DNA of 64,000 nucleotides from Fuerstiella sp. (GCA_022447225.1 JAKVAZ010000006.1:682001-746000), one strand, 5' to 3'; shown: positions 47,136-57,175, numbered from the stretch's first letter. Made by a program: numbers and translations. The notes: generated from the letters alone by a model not told the origin.

Positions 47136-48494
47136 TCAAAGCGACCATCCTGAACGGTACGGAGGATTGATCCAGGCATTCGCTTCGGAAAAATTGGTAA
47201 ACTTCATCCCGACAGCGTCCCATTCCAGCGTCTGAGTGGGAAAGCGAATTGCAATGGCACCGAGCAGTCCCAGTTCCGTCAACGGACCTCCGTAATCGAA
47301 ATTTGAACCTGCCTGGCGGCCATTTCGAATGGCTTCCAGCCAGTCCGAAAAATGGTCCCTGACGCGCGGAATGACCTGTTCCGGTACCGGGTAATCCCTG
47401 CCCTTTGACTCAGGAAGAATCTGACATTTTCCCGCACCGTGGGAACCATGCATAATGGCGCCTTTGTCGCCGTAGACAATCGCTCCAACACTAGGCACTT
47501 TCTGCTGGTCGCTGAGCAGATCCGTATGCGGCATTCTGCTGTTTCCGTCATGCCAGACGAGCTTAACGGGTCCACGGTTATCTTTCGCGGGGAATTGAAA
47601 TGTAACCGTGCTGGCAGATGGGTAGAAATCACTGTGAATATCGGGATTATAATTTCCGTCGACTTCTGCCCGGATCGTGCTTGGTGCTCCCAGATCAAGC
47701 GCCCACATGGAAGGATCGACAATGTGGCATATCCAGTCTCCGATGCATCCGGTACCAAAGGGCATCCAGCCGCGCCACTGAAATGGCAGATACATCGGAT
47801 GGAAATTGCGGTACCTGCCGGGTCCCAGCCACAGGTCCCAGTCCAGTTCCGGCGGAACGTCGTGGTTTTCGGTGAGCTTCGGCATGTTGTGGGTCTGGCA
47901 ATAGAGTTCCTTTAACGCATCACACGCGGCGTGGATTTCGGTCACATTGCCGATCGCTCCATCCCAGATCCATTCACAGAACCGCCGGATGTCATCAGTC
48001 GAATGTCCCTGATTCCCCAACTGGGTAATCACTTTGTGTTCGCGTGCGGCCTTTGCCATGGTGCGAACTTCCTGAACTGAATGTGCGAGTGGTTTTTCGC
48101 AGTACACATGTTTCCCGCGCCCAATGGCATTCATCACCGCCACGGCGTGCGTGTGATCGGGAGTACCGACGATCACCGCATCAATCTGCTGGTCCATCTC
48201 GTCAAGCATCCTGCGGAAGTCGCGGTAGCGTTTTGCTTTCGGATACCTGCGATACGTTTGGCCTGCACGACGATCATCGACGTCCGCAATCGCAATGATA
48301 TTCTCACTGCTGACACCTTCAATACATCGCGCTGCACGTCCTCCGGCACCAATTGCGGCAATGTTCAGCCTGTCGCTCGGCGCCCGTTTGCCTGGCCCCC
48401 CCAAAACCGTAGACGGGACAATCCGGAACGTCGCCGCCGCTCCGGCGGTACCAATTAATCGGCGTCGGCTGATTTTGTCAGTTAAATCATTCAC
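47136..48494 (-). CDS. Gfo/Idh/MocA family oxidoreductase, Tat-exported
   Basis: About 452 residues. A twin-arginine start (SRRRLIGTAG) followed by a Rossmann fold (LNIAAIGAGGRA, DVDDRRAGQTYRRYPKAKRYRDF) and the conserved EKP of VYCEKPLAHS. The C-terminal sugar-binding half has the GCIGDWICHIVDPSMWALDLG block common in planctomycete homologs. It probably oxidises or isomerises a sugar outside the cytoplasm. GTG 48494 has GGGAG eight bases upstream, whereas the ATG at 48512 has no ribosome site; both are in frame. Confidence 0.9.
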   Translation of the reverse strand: MNDLTDKISRRRLIGTAGAAATFRIVPSTVLGGPGKRAPSDRLNIAAIGAGGRAARCIEGVSSENIIAIADVDDRRAGQTYRRYPKAKRYRDFRRMLDEMDQQIDAVIVGTPDHTHAVAVMNAIGRGKHVYCEKPLAHSVQEVRTMAKAAREHKVITQLGNQGHSTDDIRRFCEWIWDGAIGNVTEIHAACDALKELYCQTHNMPKLTENHDVPPELDWDLWLGPGRYRNFHPMYLPFQWRGWMPFGTGCIGDWICHIVDPSMWALDLGAPSTIRAEVDGNYNPDIHSDFYPSASTVTFQFPAKDNRGPVKLVWHDGNSRMPHTDLLSDQQKVPSVGAIVYGDKGAIMHGSHGAGKCQILPESKGRDYPVPEQVIPRVRDHFSDWLEAIRNGRQAGSNFDYGGPLTELGLLGAIAIRFPTQTLEWDAVGMKFTNFSEANAWINPPYRSGWSL

Positions 48495-48988
48495 TTTGGC
48501 GTCTCCCGTCATTCAGACAAATGTAAGAGTATACGACGTCGGATGTCCCTCGAACGGTATTGGCGTCATCTGCTGCCAGCGAAATAACTGTTTTACCTGA
48601 GTCTAAGTGGGTTGCAACGCCATTTTATTTGGAGGTTGCCGAACCTGGTGATGCATCTTTCTCTCTAAATACGAACCCGACAGCAGATCTCAATTCCATG
48701 CAGGTCAAGTCATGACCTGAGGCCACCAATGCATTGTCAACAGCACTCACACCGGTGGATTCATGAGTTGTGAATACTTTAAATTTGCTCACTCCGCCGC
48801 ATATCGAACAGTCTGAAACGCTTGGTGAGATTTAGTATTGCTACTGTCTTGGTGTCCACTGACATTCGCAGCTCAAAGATGTAATATAGGCAAACATCAG
48901 CAACGCTTGTTTTGTGCTGACTTGGTTTTATGGTGGCAAACAATACTTAGCTGTTGGAACACTGTAATCATCACAAACGGGGAAGAAT
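48495..48988. other. AT-richer divergent intergenic region
   Basis: About 490 bp, visibly richer in A and T than the flanking genes, between divergent genes. No frame with family features. Likely promoter region; I cannot place elements. Confidence 0.45.
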
Positions 48989-50812
48989 ATGACTAGGTCT
49001 GAGTATCGTGTGTGCGATCAGGAATCACGCGTGTCAGGAAGACGGCATCGAATGAGTTACGAAACAGTGTGGAAAGGGACGAATTGCCACCTGGTCGGCC
49101 TCGCAGTGATTCTGATGAGTTCGACACTCAGTCAGGCGCAGACAACGGTGACCGTGCCGTCTGTAGACCCCCACGCACAACGCGAGCGACCTGATCCCAA
49201 CGTGATCGTGGAATCTCTGCGGGGAGCCGCGACGCATGAAGACATCACCGCATGGTGGCTGAGCAACTCCGGATTTTGCGTGCAGATGGACGACAAGGTG
49301 GTACTCACCGACCCGATCATCGAACTGGCTCGTGACTGGGATCCACTGGGTTCAGAAATGGGCTGGCGTACCTGGAACTCTCAACTGGGAGAATGGTTGC
49401 AGCCGGTGTGGCAGACTGATCTGGTCGTGCCGCTGCGTTACCGGCTGCCAATGCTGGCACGAGAGATGCCGCAGTGCGATCTTGTTGTGGTGAGCCACGC
49501 GCACGAGGACCATGGTTCATCAAAGACCCTGCGAGTTCTGGGCCAATACACCAATGCCCACTTTTGCGGCCCGCACGACATGAAACAGAAGTTTCTGGAC
49601 GTGGGCATTCCTGAGGACCGCATCCACGTCAACCTGCCAGGACGCTCAGAGAACATTAACGGACTTGATGTTGAATGGACATACGCCACACACGGGCCAC
49701 CAACGTATGCCTCGGGCTATCTGGTTGATGATGGCAAAAATCGCGTCTATTACACCGGGGACAACAGTACGATTGAAAAACACGAAGACTTCCCTCACAT
49801 CATGGAGTTTCGTGACATTGACCTGCTGATCCTGCCTGCGCCACTGCAGTACATGGGTGGCGAGCGGGGGGCCAAGCTGGCCAATGCGATCGACGCCTCC
49901 TTCGTACTGCCGTCTCACTACAACTCGTATGAACCTGTTGGAACCGAACCTCAGGGAAACTCAAATACTCCACCTGTGCATCCCTTCGTTATGTCCTCCC
50001 GTTACACCAATGACGAACCCTCCAGGGATAAGATGACGATGGGCTGGCTGGGGGGGAACCCGGAGATCATGCGGGCTCACATGAAACATCCGGAGCGACT
50101 GGTCACTCCGCTGCAGGGCGAGGGCCTGCACATCAAGGGGCGTGAAGGGACACTGATCAGATTCCCCAATCCCCGTCAGCTGTACGATCAGGCGTGGCCC
50201 GCCTATGACAAAATTGTGATTGATGGAGATATCACAGAATGGCAGCGGGCCCGCTGGACCATCAAACTCAGGCCAAGACCTCTGACAACATGGGGTACAG
50301 ACAAGGCTCGCTGTGCCGTGCTCTGGGACGATGAAAATCTCTATGTCGCCTTTGACGTGAGAGATGGGGATCTGAAGGGGCGGATCAAACAGCGAGACGG
50401 TTCGGTGTTCGATGACGACTGTGTGGAAGTCAATCTGGACCCGCATGGTGACCGTCCTGAAAAACTGGCTAAAGATGATTACATTTTCACCATGACTGTG
50501 GGCAATGTGATGAGTGATGCCAGCGGACCGGGTGAAGACAAGACGTGGAACAGCGGTGTGCGTCATGCCGTTCAGTTGCGTGGTACGCTGAACGACGGCC
50601 CTGACGGAGACAGTGGCTACACTGCGGAGATGGCGTTCCCGTGGAAGGACCTTGGAATAGAGCCAAAGATCGGCATGAAGATTCCGATCGACTTCATTGT
50701 CGGTGACCGTGATGACGATCAGAAGCCGTATTACTACGACTGGGCCGACCTTCGCAGTCCGCAGACGCCGGTTAACTGGGGAGAAATCGAGCTGGTTGGC
50801 CACGCAGAGTAA
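48989..50812 (+). CDS. Metallo-beta-lactamase-fold protein with CBM9-like C-terminal domain
   Basis: 607 residues. An exported N-terminus (VGLAVILMSSTLSQAQ after a long charged lead) precedes an MBL domain of the UlaG group with the metal motif HAHEDH at 170-175, a THGPPTYASG loop and GDNSTI. From about 405 a CBM9/DOMON-like beta-sandwich follows (VIDGDITEWQRARW, VLWDDENLYVAFDVRDGD, DDDCVEVNLDPHGDRPEK). The pairing suggests a lactonase or phosphodiesterase tethered to polysaccharide; this is inference. GGGGAAG precedes the ATG by five bases. Confidence 0.87.
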   Translation: MTRSEYRVCDQESRVSGRRHRMSYETVWKGTNCHLVGLAVILMSSTLSQAQTTVTVPSVDPHAQRERPDPNVIVESLRGAATHEDITAWWLSNSGFCVQMDDKVVLTDPIIELARDWDPLGSEMGWRTWNSQLGEWLQPVWQTDLVVPLRYRLPMLAREMPQCDLVVVSHAHEDHGSSKTLRVLGQYTNAHFCGPHDMKQKFLDVGIPEDRIHVNLPGRSENINGLDVEWTYATHGPPTYASGYLVDDGKNRVYYTGDNSTIEKHEDFPHIMEFRDIDLLILPAPLQYMGGERGAKLANAIDASFVLPSHYNSYEPVGTEPQGNSNTPPVHPFVMSSRYTNDEPSRDKMTMGWLGGNPEIMRAHMKHPERLVTPLQGEGLHIKGREGTLIRFPNPRQLYDQAWPAYDKIVIDGDITEWQRARWTIKLRPRPLTTWGTDKARCAVLWDDENLYVAFDVRDGDLKGRIKQRDGSVFDDDCVEVNLDPHGDRPEKLAKDDYIFTMTVGNVMSDASGPGEDKTWNSGVRHAVQLRGTLNDGPDGDSGYTAEMAFPWKDLGIEPKIGMKIPIDFIVGDRDDDQKPYYYDWADLRSPQTPVNWGEIELVGHAE

Positions 50813-51470
50813 TCGTTGTTCGCCCGGCAGCAATCGTTTACTCATTGTCGACCGAGATCATGATTGATAATTGTGGTCAGCTCGTACGGTGTCCGTCGTT
50901 CGAGTTGACCACAATTCAAGTTGACCACAACGGCATTCTCTGATCTTCAGGTCGCAGGTCAGTTCACTTTTGTACAAGCAGCCCGTTGATGCCGGCAGAC
51001 TCGCACATAACCTCACCCGGAATACCATCGCGGGGCTCCCATGAACGGCCGCTACGTCAGCACGAACGGCACGCTGATGTCAGTTGCTTCCTGAGACACA
51101 GGATGTTTCACTGTCTGATAATCAGTCGTTACGATTCATGAAAGGTGGACACAATCCATCGAGATCATTGACTGACCTGACCGCGACAGATTTAACACAT
51201 GTAATCTTGTTGAGTTATCCCTGCCCGTGGACCGGGAATTCAGACAGAAGAACATCGTAAGATACAACACGGTATTCCGGCGTGTTGACCTTTTGTAAAT
51301 TTTGATTCTCAGCAACTCAAAGCGTTGGACACAGCACCGATACAACCCGGTCGTCCGATGTTCACTGGACCGGGATCACCGTTGACCCGACGTGGAGATC
51401 GGACTGTTGTGAATGCCCTTACGCGTCTGCAGAAGCAACGGTGCCACAGACTGTACCTAAGGAGGGAACC
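50813..51470. other. Intergenic region with a TTGACCACAA repeat
   Basis: About 660 bp without a gene. It contains an inverted and a direct repeat of TTGACCACAA (50869-50930, given separately). The last part carries AAGGAGGG just before the TTG start of the next gene. Confidence 0.55.
50869..50930. repeat. Inverted plus direct TTGACCACAA repeat
   Basis: AATTGTGGTCAGCTCG (50869-50884) pairs at 15 of 16 positions with CGAGTTGACCACAATT (50901-50916) across a 16-base loop. A further copy of TTGACCACAA follows at 50921-50930, 16 bp after the preceding copy. It lies 57 bp after the MBL-CBM9 stop. Terminator stem or operator; undecided because no T run is present. Confidence 0.65.
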
Positions 51471-53513
51471 TTGTCCGCGACCGAACGACATCCCAGCTGG
51501 CGCACCTCAACGCTGATACTCGTCAGCATCAGTCTGTCGATCGGGTGGGGCGTGCGGGGAAATTTCGGGCACGAGTACGGAGCCATGCTGCCTGGAGTTT
51601 TGGCAGGAATCGCCGCATGTCTGATGTCCGGCCGTGAGGACTGGCGACAGCGCGTGGCCTTCTTCGGATTCTTTGGCGCGCTGGGCTGGGGATTCGGTGG
51701 CTCGTTCTCCTACATGAAGGTGGTGGGATATACCCATTCCGGTCATCTCCCTTCGGTGCTGTTCGGATTCTTCGGGTTGTTTCTGGGCAGCTTTCTGTGG
51801 GCGGCGATCGGAGGAGCCTGTACGGCTTACGCTGCGGTTGAGGACAAAGTTCGGATCACGGATCTGTTCAGACCACTTCGCTGGGTGTTGGTGGCGTGGG
51901 CGGCCTTCTATTTCTTCTGGGACCAGGTGATGAATCTGGAACCCATCGTACAGTTCACCGGCGGCAGGGTGGCCGTCATTGTGGAAAAGGGATTCGCGCG
52001 AGAGATGCGGCAAAACGATCCCTTTTACTGGCTTGATACGGACTGGCTGCAGGCTCTGTTCGCGTTGGCGGCAATCTGCGCCTTTGACCTGTGGAATCGT
52101 CGCTCACGTGACATCGCACTGCTGCCGCTGTATGCCGGCAGCGTCGGCTTTGCGGGATGGGCGGCGCAATGGGCACTGACAAAGACCGGCCTTCCTGCCA
52201 TCGTTTTGCCGTGGTTCGTTCGTGTTCAGGGTGATCTCACGATCAATAATCCCGACACCCAACGGCTTTTTGACCCGGCAAACATGGTCTTCAACTGGCC
52301 AGCCATCTTCTTTACACACTCCGGATATGTGGGCCTGCTGTTCGGATTGACGATTGGCACCGTCATTTACTTTGTGCGATATGGTAAGTGGCGTTCGGGT
52401 TCATCTCTGCTGCTGCATCTGGCCCTGGGCTGGTTCATCATCTTTCTGCTGTTCCCCGTCCTGCTCGGGGTTCGCGTTACTCCGCCGCGCAACGACAACT
52501 GGGCCGGTGGACTTGGTGTTTTCCTGGGCCTCCTCCTCTATATGTGGCGCAACAATCTGTTGCCCGTTGCCGTCGCGTCCGTGATCTGTGGCACCATCGG
52601 CGGGCTGGGCATCGCTTTCACTCAATGCCTTAAGCTGTTGCTGATTGCTCCAGGTAATCCGAACCGGCTGGCCAATCTTCCTCCCGAAGTGCGGGATCCC
52701 ATCGTGGAACGCTGGGCGCACTGGCAAAGCGCCAACTGGCACAGCATCGTCATCGAGCAGGGCGTAGGATTGCTCTATGGACTTGGTCTGGCAGTGGCGA
52801 TGGCCGTGCTGGCAACACGTGTGAAACCTGCTGAAGCAATCCCGTCTGAGCGGCGATGGACCCAGGTGTTTTCAGTCGGATTTCTGATGACTGTGCTGAT
52901 GTATGTCAGCATGATCAAGAACGTCACCGAATGGACCAAGGTGCGTTCCGGGGAATTCCGAATGGTTCCCGAACTCATGAAAATGCCGCTCATTGAAAGT
53001 ATCGAATTATCGTCACGGACCTGGTTCCAGCTCGCCTTTCTTCTGCTGTCGATCTGCATCGTCACGCTGCTTATCGTCCATACGCGGCGCAAACTGGCAA
53101 TCGTTCCGTCTACGTGGCTGGGCAAGGGACAACTACTCTATCTCATCCTGCTGTGGATCATCATCATCTTCAACTTTGAAAAGGCACTTGGAGGATTCAC
53201 AGCATCCCGTCTGGCCACCGAAGGCGTCCTGTTTGTCAACGCCGTCATTGTGACGATGATGATCAATTACTTTGCCCGAGAACCTGACGATGGCTCCGTA
53301 CCACTGAAATCCCCTTCCAGTTACGGCCCTCTGTTCAAACGGAGTCTGATCGGGATGCTCGCTGCGGTCACGTTTGCCACCTTTGCGTTTACGGGTGTTG
53401 TTCGGATGGTCTATGGCAATCATTTCGCCGGACATGCCGGATACCATCAGCGTTTCGGCGCAGAAGCCGAGTGGCGTCTGCTGCCGATATTGCGCGACAT
53501 CAAGCATCGGTAA
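51471..53513 (+). CDS. Polytopic membrane protein of unknown function
   Basis: About 680 residues with some 14 hydrophobic segments over the whole length; short, charged loops between them (for example KPAEAIPSERRWTQ and EPDDGSVPLKSPSSYG). No transporter signature is recognised. The segment GWGVRGNFGHEYGAMLPG near the N-terminus looks conserved and carries polar residues (Arg, Asn, His, Glu) in a membrane context. TTG 51471 is chosen because AAGGAGGG lies four bases before it, a very strong site; GTG 51441 is in frame but lacks one. It follows the MBL-CBM9 gene and may share a carbohydrate-related role. Confidence 0.75.
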   Translation: MSATERHPSWRTSTLILVSISLSIGWGVRGNFGHEYGAMLPGVLAGIAACLMSGREDWRQRVAFFGFFGALGWGFGGSFSYMKVVGYTHSGHLPSVLFGFFGLFLGSFLWAAIGGACTAYAAVEDKVRITDLFRPLRWVLVAWAAFYFFWDQVMNLEPIVQFTGGRVAVIVEKGFAREMRQNDPFYWLDTDWLQALFALAAICAFDLWNRRSRDIALLPLYAGSVGFAGWAAQWALTKTGLPAIVLPWFVRVQGDLTINNPDTQRLFDPANMVFNWPAIFFTHSGYVGLLFGLTIGTVIYFVRYGKWRSGSSLLLHLALGWFIIFLLFPVLLGVRVTPPRNDNWAGGLGVFLGLLLYMWRNNLLPVAVASVICGTIGGLGIAFTQCLKLLLIAPGNPNRLANLPPEVRDPIVERWAHWQSANWHSIVIEQGVGLLYGLGLAVAMAVLATRVKPAEAIPSERRWTQVFSVGFLMTVLMYVSMIKNVTEWTKVRSGEFRMVPELMKMPLIESIELSSRTWFQLAFLLLSICIVTLLIVHTRRKLAIVPSTWLGKGQLLYLILLWIIIIFNFEKALGGFTASRLATEGVLFVNAVIVTMMINYFAREPDDGSVPLKSPSSYGPLFKRSLIGMLAAVTFATFAFTGVVRMVYGNHFAGHAGYHQRFGAEAEWRLLPILRDIKHR

Positions 53514-53547
53514 CAGAGTTACCTGCGATTCAGGTGACAGCACAGGA

Positions 53548-55506
53548 TCACTCTTCGGACAGGAATCGATCAAACCAGCTGGTCACACGGCGGGCCATGT
53601 CCAGCATGTGGGCCCGTTCGGTAATCGCGTGAGATTCGCGAGGATAAACGACCAGTTCGGTTTCGACACGCTGATCCTTCAGAGCACGGTAGAACAAGTG
53701 TGATTGTTCCACCGGCACGTCCTGGTCCTCTTCCCCATGCAGAATTAACGTCGGTGTATCCAGATTGTTGTAATAAGAGAGTGGCGAAAATTTTTGGAAC
53801 GGACCATTCAGATCGTAAGGCGATGCCTGGTAGTGAATCGCGTCCCAGTCAGAAAGACAGCTTTTACCGTGAAAACTGAGCCAGTGTGAGATGCCGGCTC
53901 CCATCAATGCGGCACGGAAGCGGTTCGTTTGAGAAATGGCCCACGCAGCGATAAAGCCGCCGTACGACCAACCCGCCACTGCCAGGCGGTTCGAATCAGC
54001 CAAACCGGATTCGATCAGCGAATCAACCCCCAGCAGCATGTCCTGGAAGTCCCTGCCACCCATGTCGCCCAGATTACTCTCTGCGAATTCCAGTCCCCAG
54101 CCGGTCGAACCGCGGTAGTTCGGCAGAAACACCACGTACCCCGCATTTGCCCAAAGCTGATTCCAGTGCGTCGCAGCGTAAAAGCGAGAGGCGCTGATTC
54201 CGGTGGGTCCGCCGTGAACCCACATGATCATTGGATATTTTTTGTGTGGCTGATACCCAACGGGCTTGATCACCAGTCCCTGCATCTCCTGCTGATCGGC
54301 TCCCTTCCAGTAATAAACTTCGGTTTCACCAATCTGAAATTCGGCGGTTTGTGGATGCAGATGAGTCCGTTGCTGCCACTGAATCAAATCGGAACCTTGC
54401 TGTGCCGTTCGTACAAGGCGTCCAGTCCACACATCGCGCGGACGACTGGAATCTTCCAGAACGATAGCCAGTGTCTCGTCGTTCGATCGTGAAAAACGCG
54501 GCGAGGACGTTTCGGAGACGGCGGCCTGCTGCCACCAAAGACTCGTCCGGTCACCAGTGGTCGCATCGATCCGGTGCATCCCGACACCGCCCCGCTCCTG
54601 GGCAATTGTCAACAGCTCATTGGAATCATCCGACCACTCCAGCCAGCCTACACTGGCAACCATGCCCCTGGTAACGTTGCGAGCTTCCCCACCCGATTCG
54701 CCAACCATCCAGACGTCACCAACAACACAGCCTCGATCGCTCCAGTTGGACGAGATGAATGCAATCTGTTTCGTATCGGGCGACCAGGCAGGCAAAGCCA
54801 CCTGCCGCTTTGATTGCCACAAGGTTTCGGCCGACCCTTTACGTTCAAAACGAACCAGCCGATTGGAGTACCAGGCCCATTCGAACGGTTCGTCAGAAAC
54901 GACGGCGGTGAACTGCGCCGAATCGGGATGCCAGTTAAATTCCCAGATTTGCAGGCGATCCGGCGAAACACACTGCACTTCACACGACTCCGGATCGACT
55001 GTCCACAATCGCACGTATTTCGGATTTTGTTCGAACAGGATTGCATCGTCTTTTCGGACATTCCTGCTGACTTCCTCTTCAGTTTGTGCATCTTCCATCA
55101 GGAAGGCCAGGTAGCGTCCGTCGGGCGACCACTGCAGTGCATTGAGACCTCGTGGCGATGGAATTTCTCCGTTGACATGGGTCAGGGCGGTTACCTCACC
55201 ACTGTCGCGATTCAGCGCAAAGACCTGACGCTGTCCGGCCATAAGACGGTCGGACAAAAATGCCAGCTGACGGCCATCCGGAGACCAGCGCGGCAACGAA
55301 TCGGTCCGCGGCCCGGATGTTAGTTGTCGGGGTTCGCCACTGTCTGTGTCCACGATCCAGATCGTCGACTTTGCGTACTTACTGTCGGTTCTGAACGAAT
55401 CCCCGACGACAAACGCAACTTGTGCACCGTCTGGTGAGATTTGTGCATCTTCGATATTTTTAAACGAAAGAACATCTTCCGGAGTCAGGCGTCGTTGTAT
55501 GGACAT
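53548..55506 (-). CDS. S9 family peptidase (prolyl oligopeptidase-like)
   Basis: 652 residues. A seven-bladed beta-propeller (WD40/PD40-like blades, e.g. DAQISPDGAQVAFVVGD, QWSPDGRYLAFL, PAWSPDTKQIAFI) precedes an alpha/beta-hydrolase domain. Catalytic Ser lies in GWSYGG (about 512), Asp in HGEEDQDVP and His in ESHAITER, giving the usual order. No signal peptide, so it is probably cytoplasmic and cuts oligopeptides. The ATG at 55506 has AAGGGA eight bases upstream. It is convergent with the membrane protein at 51471-53513. Confidence 0.92.
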   Translation of the reverse strand: MSIQRRLTPEDVLSFKNIEDAQISPDGAQVAFVVGDSFRTDSKYAKSTIWIVDTDSGEPRQLTSGPRTDSLPRWSPDGRQLAFLSDRLMAGQRQVFALNRDSGEVTALTHVNGEIPSPRGLNALQWSPDGRYLAFLMEDAQTEEEVSRNVRKDDAILFEQNPKYVRLWTVDPESCEVQCVSPDRLQIWEFNWHPDSAQFTAVVSDEPFEWAWYSNRLVRFERKGSAETLWQSKRQVALPAWSPDTKQIAFISSNWSDRGCVVGDVWMVGESGGEARNVTRGMVASVGWLEWSDDSNELLTIAQERGGVGMHRIDATTGDRTSLWWQQAAVSETSSPRFSRSNDETLAIVLEDSSRPRDVWTGRLVRTAQQGSDLIQWQQRTHLHPQTAEFQIGETEVYYWKGADQQEMQGLVIKPVGYQPHKKYPMIMWVHGGPTGISASRFYAATHWNQLWANAGYVVFLPNYRGSTGWGLEFAESNLGDMGGRDFQDMLLGVDSLIESGLADSNRLAVAGWSYGGFIAAWAISQTNRFRAALMGAGISHWLSFHGKSCLSDWDAIHYQASPYDLNGPFQKFSPLSYYNNLDTPTLILHGEEDQDVPVEQSHLFYRALKDQRVETELVVYPRESHAITERAHMLDMARRVTSWFDRFLSEE

Positions 55507-55885
55507 GCCAAAATCCCTTGACGAAACACATGCATTCCTGTGATTCAAAAGAACATTGCCGCACAGCTTGAGCCATCTTTGCGGCAACCGGACTTTTGAG
55601 GCGGCTGCATGTAATATCTGTTAACAGCAAATGGACGTGCGAATATTCGGAATGCGTCCAAAACATGCTGATACAGCATATAACCGAAACCGATGTTTTC
55701 CAGACGGAGGATCAGCTGGTTATTCGTACAGATTTCGATAGTCCACGGGATATCACGAATCCTGTTGCCAGCACATCGGTAACGATCAGCAGTGTACCGA
55801 TGTGATTCGAGTGAATTTCAGGCACTTGCAGAGAGTCTTCCAGCCGAATCAACCGGCGACCAAAGACTAACAACGGGCTGGCCTG
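55507..55885. other. Intergenic region
   Basis: About 380 bp between two minus-strand genes. No gene or repeat that I can support. Confidence 0.4.
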
Positions 55886-56689
55886 TTAACGTATTGTGGT
55901 TTCAACACCGGCCCAAATCCCCACATTTGCTTCCTGAGCTTTTAGCTGCTCACTGACCAGCACATCAAACAGTTGATAGTCATATGTCGTTGCTGCCAAT
56001 GCATACCCGTCACCAATCATTCTTTGATTGATCAGGGCACTGTCGTTCTGGCGACGCAGATAGGCAACGGTGAATCCATCTTCATCCTGTCGGGCAGCCA
56101 TGTCATCGAAAGAGAGTACGACTTGCTGATTTTCGACCAGCTCGGCTAAGTGTAGCCTGGCCGATTCTGTGGAATGGCTCCCGTCCACTGTCATCAGGTC
56201 AACCCCCAGTAAACGAACCGTGGTGAGCCCTGTGCCGGTGTCGACCAGGACCGTTCGACCTTCAACAACTTTCAGTACTTTACCCGAAATGACGTTGCTG
56301 TCGTTGTCTGTAATTCGGACAGGTAAAACGGTAGTCAACTCTGCAGGATTGGTGGATACGACGACGGTGCCGGGACGGACCGCCGGTTTGCTGCTGATGA
56401 CACGACGTACGCGTGTGGGAACTGCAATCGGATTTCGCCGCCGAATAACGGCAGGAACACGAGGATAGCCATTGAGACGTCGGAGTTGTCCAGTGCGGAT
56501 GGCCGGAACAGTCGCACGAATCCTTTTGCTCACTTTGTTTTTGGTTCTGGAAGCATTCACCAGTGAAACAACAGGCTTTCCAGGCCTGGGCCGGACTGCA
56601 AACGCAGATGTTGCATCAGCCAAAAAAAAAACCGTGACCAGCCCCCCGGCGATGATTCCTCGACTTGTTATTTCGTATTGCCTGAACAT
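55886..56689 (-). CDS. Exported staphylococcal-nuclease-fold protein, probably inactive
   Basis: 267 residues. A signal peptide (RGIIAGGLVTVFFLADATSAFA) leads to a basic Arg/Pro/Val-rich linker (about 40-125) and an SNase-like OB-fold domain (about 130-262) with VRLLGVD and the INQRMIGDGYALA helix. In active SNases the VRLLGVD strand is followed by a Pro-Glu, and a later YGR supplies a second Arg; here the strand runs into LMTVDG and the later stretch is EDGFTVAYL, so the catalytic Glu and Arg are absent. It is likely a binding module. A T10 homopolymer codes VFFL inside the signal peptide. Confidence 0.8.
   Translation of the reverse strand: MFRQYEITSRGIIAGGLVTVFFLADATSAFAVRPRPGKPVVSLVNASRTKNKVSKRIRATVPAIRTGQLRRLNGYPRVPAVIRRRNPIAVPTRVRRVISSKPAVRPGTVVVSTNPAELTTVLPVRITDNDSNVISGKVLKVVEGRTVLVDTGTGLTTVRLLGVDLMTVDGSHSTESARLHLAELVENQQVVLSFDDMAARQDEDGFTVAYLRRQNDSALINQRMIGDGYALAATTYDYQLFDVLVSEQLKAQEANVGIWAGVETTIR
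56622..56631. repeat. Homopolymer A10 (T10 on coding strand) in signal peptide
   Basis: A ten-base single-nucleotide run inside the coding region of the SNase-like gene. It falls in the signal peptide, where a slip of one base would remove export and shift the frame. Confidence 0.85.
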
Positions 56690-57175
56690 GATTCTGTCCT
56701 CGCTATAGAAAGCTGCCGTTATTCATCAGTAATACTGCTCGCATTCGTTTAAACCCCGTACACACGTTTTGGATTCGCGTGCTGTATCTTTTTTTTCTTT
56801 TTTTTTGACATCGCGTTGAACCGAACAGAATCCGGTCCGGGGCCATCGCCACGTTTGGACGGACGAAAAAGGACTGGTGGGGTCTGTTTCCCCGATCTCT
56901 CCGGCGGACACAGACGACCGGGGCAGCCAGGTCGCTCTGTCAGAACCTGTCGGCAAACGTGCAGATGCTGTCTAGGGCCAGCTTGTTCACAAGAGAATAG
57001 ACATTTCCCCACTGCTACTGAACTGCCAAAACCACATCTGCTCGCATGTCAACAGGCCGTCATCATGCATCAGACAGGTTTTCCCCGGTTGACAGACCCA
57101 ACCCCATGGAAATCTGCACCGGCTTTGCGATACGCTTTGTCCTGGTTAATCCGGAAATGATCAGGAGAATTGATT
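56690..57175. other. Divergent intergenic region with poly-T tracts
   Basis: About 480 bp between divergent genes. T8-C-T9 is at 56789-56806, about 100 bp upstream of the SNase-like start as read on its strand. A plus-strand frame running through it is not coding by composition. Confidence 0.5.

Noticed and set aside
48081-48458. Plus-strand frame inside the Gfo/Idh/MocA gene
   Set aside because: Antisense shadow of the oxidoreductase.
49961-50845. 294-codon minus-strand frame opposite the MBL-CBM9 gene
   Set aside because: Antisense shadow; the plus strand has metal and CBM9 motifs in order.
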